Of a stretch of 64,000 nt of DNA, positions 63,473-64,000 are shown one piece after another. The notes under the pieces were generated by a model that was given only the letters and a program-made list of their open reading frames with translations, had not been told where the DNA came from and searched no databases. The translations under genes and the position numbers were made by a program. The stretch is from positions 1-64,000 of the forward strand of contig NZ_CANMCP010000010.1 of NCBI RefSeq assembly GCF_947496385.1, read 5' to 3'. The stretch is from an uncultured Croceicoccus sp. Its GTDB lineage: Bacteria > Pseudomonadota > Alphaproteobacteria > Sphingomonadales > Sphingomonadaceae. Numbering within the stretch: position 1 is the first letter of the stretch; each line of letters starts with the position of its first letter.

Positions 63473-64000
63473 GGAGCTGTCAGTCGGATGCAAACCTCTC
63501 TCCGTTTTGCAGAGTGCGCCCTTCCCCGGCTATTCTTCAGGTCATGAGGTTTTGCCACTCAGCCAATGCAGCTGAGCGGCGGGCTTTGTAAGTCTGACGG
63601 TCGACAAGGTGGCGTTCGGAATTGAAGTGGTTGTGGAAGGAGGCATGAACCGATGCGAATTTCTGTAGTGACTTCATTCTTCGAAAGCGCAGCATCGCTC
63701 GTTCCCGTCGTCGGAATGGCAGGTGTGAGTTTTCGGCTCGGTTGTTCGCATAGCGGCCGGTGTCCTGCTTCGCCGAATTTCCGAGGTCGGACATCGCAGC
63801 TTTGTAGGAACGCAGTCCGTCGGTCGTTAAGACCTCCGGTGATCCGTGGCGCTTCAGCGCTTTCCTCATGAAGCGCAGCGCTGCAACCTTGTCCCTCTTC
63901 TTCGTAACGTAGCTTTCGAGCACCTCACCTTCGTGATCGACGGCACGCCATAGGTACACCATCTCGCCGTTTATGCGGACGTACATCTCATCGAGATGCC
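63473..64000 (-). mobile_element. IS6-type element, running off the window end
   Basis: It begins with the 3' terminal sequence GAGCTGTCAGTCGGATGCAAACC at about 63474 and continues without visible damage to the last base. It is the best preserved of the IS6-type copies and the probable model for the remnants elsewhere. It interrupts a LysR gene. Confidence 0.85.
63537..64000 (-). CDS. IS6-family transposase (partial, 5' end outside window)
   Basis: At least 154 residues of an IS6-family DDE transposase, open to the window edge. It shows HLDEMYVRINGEMVYLWRAV, DHEGEVLESYVTKKRDKVAA, LRFMRKALKRHGSPEVLTTD (catalytic Asp near the TTDGLRSYKAA strand) and RAENSHLPFRRRERAMLRFR (catalytic Glu), then MKSLQKFASVHASFHNHFNS, ending EWQNLMT at 63537. 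The ATG at 63986 is internal: the frame continues upstream as HLDE. Elements of this family move by replicative cointegration and leave copies in direct orientation. Confidence 0.85.
   Translation of the reverse strand, partial: HLDEMYVRINGEMVYLWRAVDHEGEVLESYVTKKRDKVAALRFMRKALKRHGSPEVLTTDGLRSYKAAMSDLGNSAKQDTGRYANNRAENSHLPFRRRERAMLRFRRMKSLQKFASVHASFHNHFNSERHLVDRQTYKARRSAALAEWQNLMT

Overview
The window is GC-rich, densely coded bacterial DNA. FecI/FecR and TonB-dependent receptor genes, Entner-Doudoroff-type galactonate genes, a Kps-like capsule exporter, GGDEF paralogues and IS6- and IS1182-type elements together suggest an alphaproteobacterium, probably a sphingomonad (Sphingomonadales). That placement rests on the style of the genes, because no rRNA gene lies in the window.

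Layout. (1) 1-6.0 kb: a soluble PAS-containing chemoreceptor, then an eroded stretch with an IS6-type remnant, a frameshifted TetR/NmrA/aldo-keto reductase trio, an intact AraC-GyrI regulator, another IS6 scrap and a decayed tRNA-Gly. (2) 6.2-15.4 kb: a nine-gene chemotaxis operon on the minus strand (STAS, cheY, cheA, cheW, mcp, cheW, cheR, cheB and a soluble protein with two degenerate receptor hairpins). (3) 16.3-17.4 kb: a membrane GGDEF protein between IS6 remnants. (4) 18.0-29.1 kb: an outer-membrane uptake island with an OprB-like porin, FMN-binding protein, alpha/beta hydrolase, PepSY membrane protein, siderophore-type TonB receptor, beta-propeller amidohydrolase, AraC regulator and a small HTH protein. 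(5) 29.7-41.8 kb: a long, tightly overlapping minus-strand locus for a capsule-like polysaccharide (KpsE/M/T-like exporter, Wza/KpsD-like lipoprotein, three glycosyltransferases). It runs into four inositol-phosphate genes: inositol-phosphate synthase, a nucleotidyltransferase and two CDP-alcohol phosphatidyltransferases. (6) 42.1-49.1 kb: FecI/FecR, a TonB receptor cut off in its plug and joined by a deletion to the C-terminal part of galM, then galactonate catabolism genes (dgoA, dgoK, a sodium:solute symporter) and a divergent GntR/FadR regulator. (7) 49.1-64 kb: IS6 and IS5 remnants, an M24 peptidase, a GST/FAD-oxidoreductase/Rrf2 unit, a VOC protein, LysR and TetR regulators with three alpha/beta hydrolases, a second GGDEF protein, a frameshifted IS1182 element, a LysR fragment, and an IS6 copy running off the window end.

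The most striking features are the inositol-phosphate cassette fused to a capsule export locus, an export ATPase with a TPR-like C-terminal domain, the double degenerate-hairpin protein closing the che operon, and at least nine remnants of IS6-type elements, all in the same orientation, separating the functional modules. The last pattern suggests a genome region assembled and trimmed by IS6-mediated recombination.
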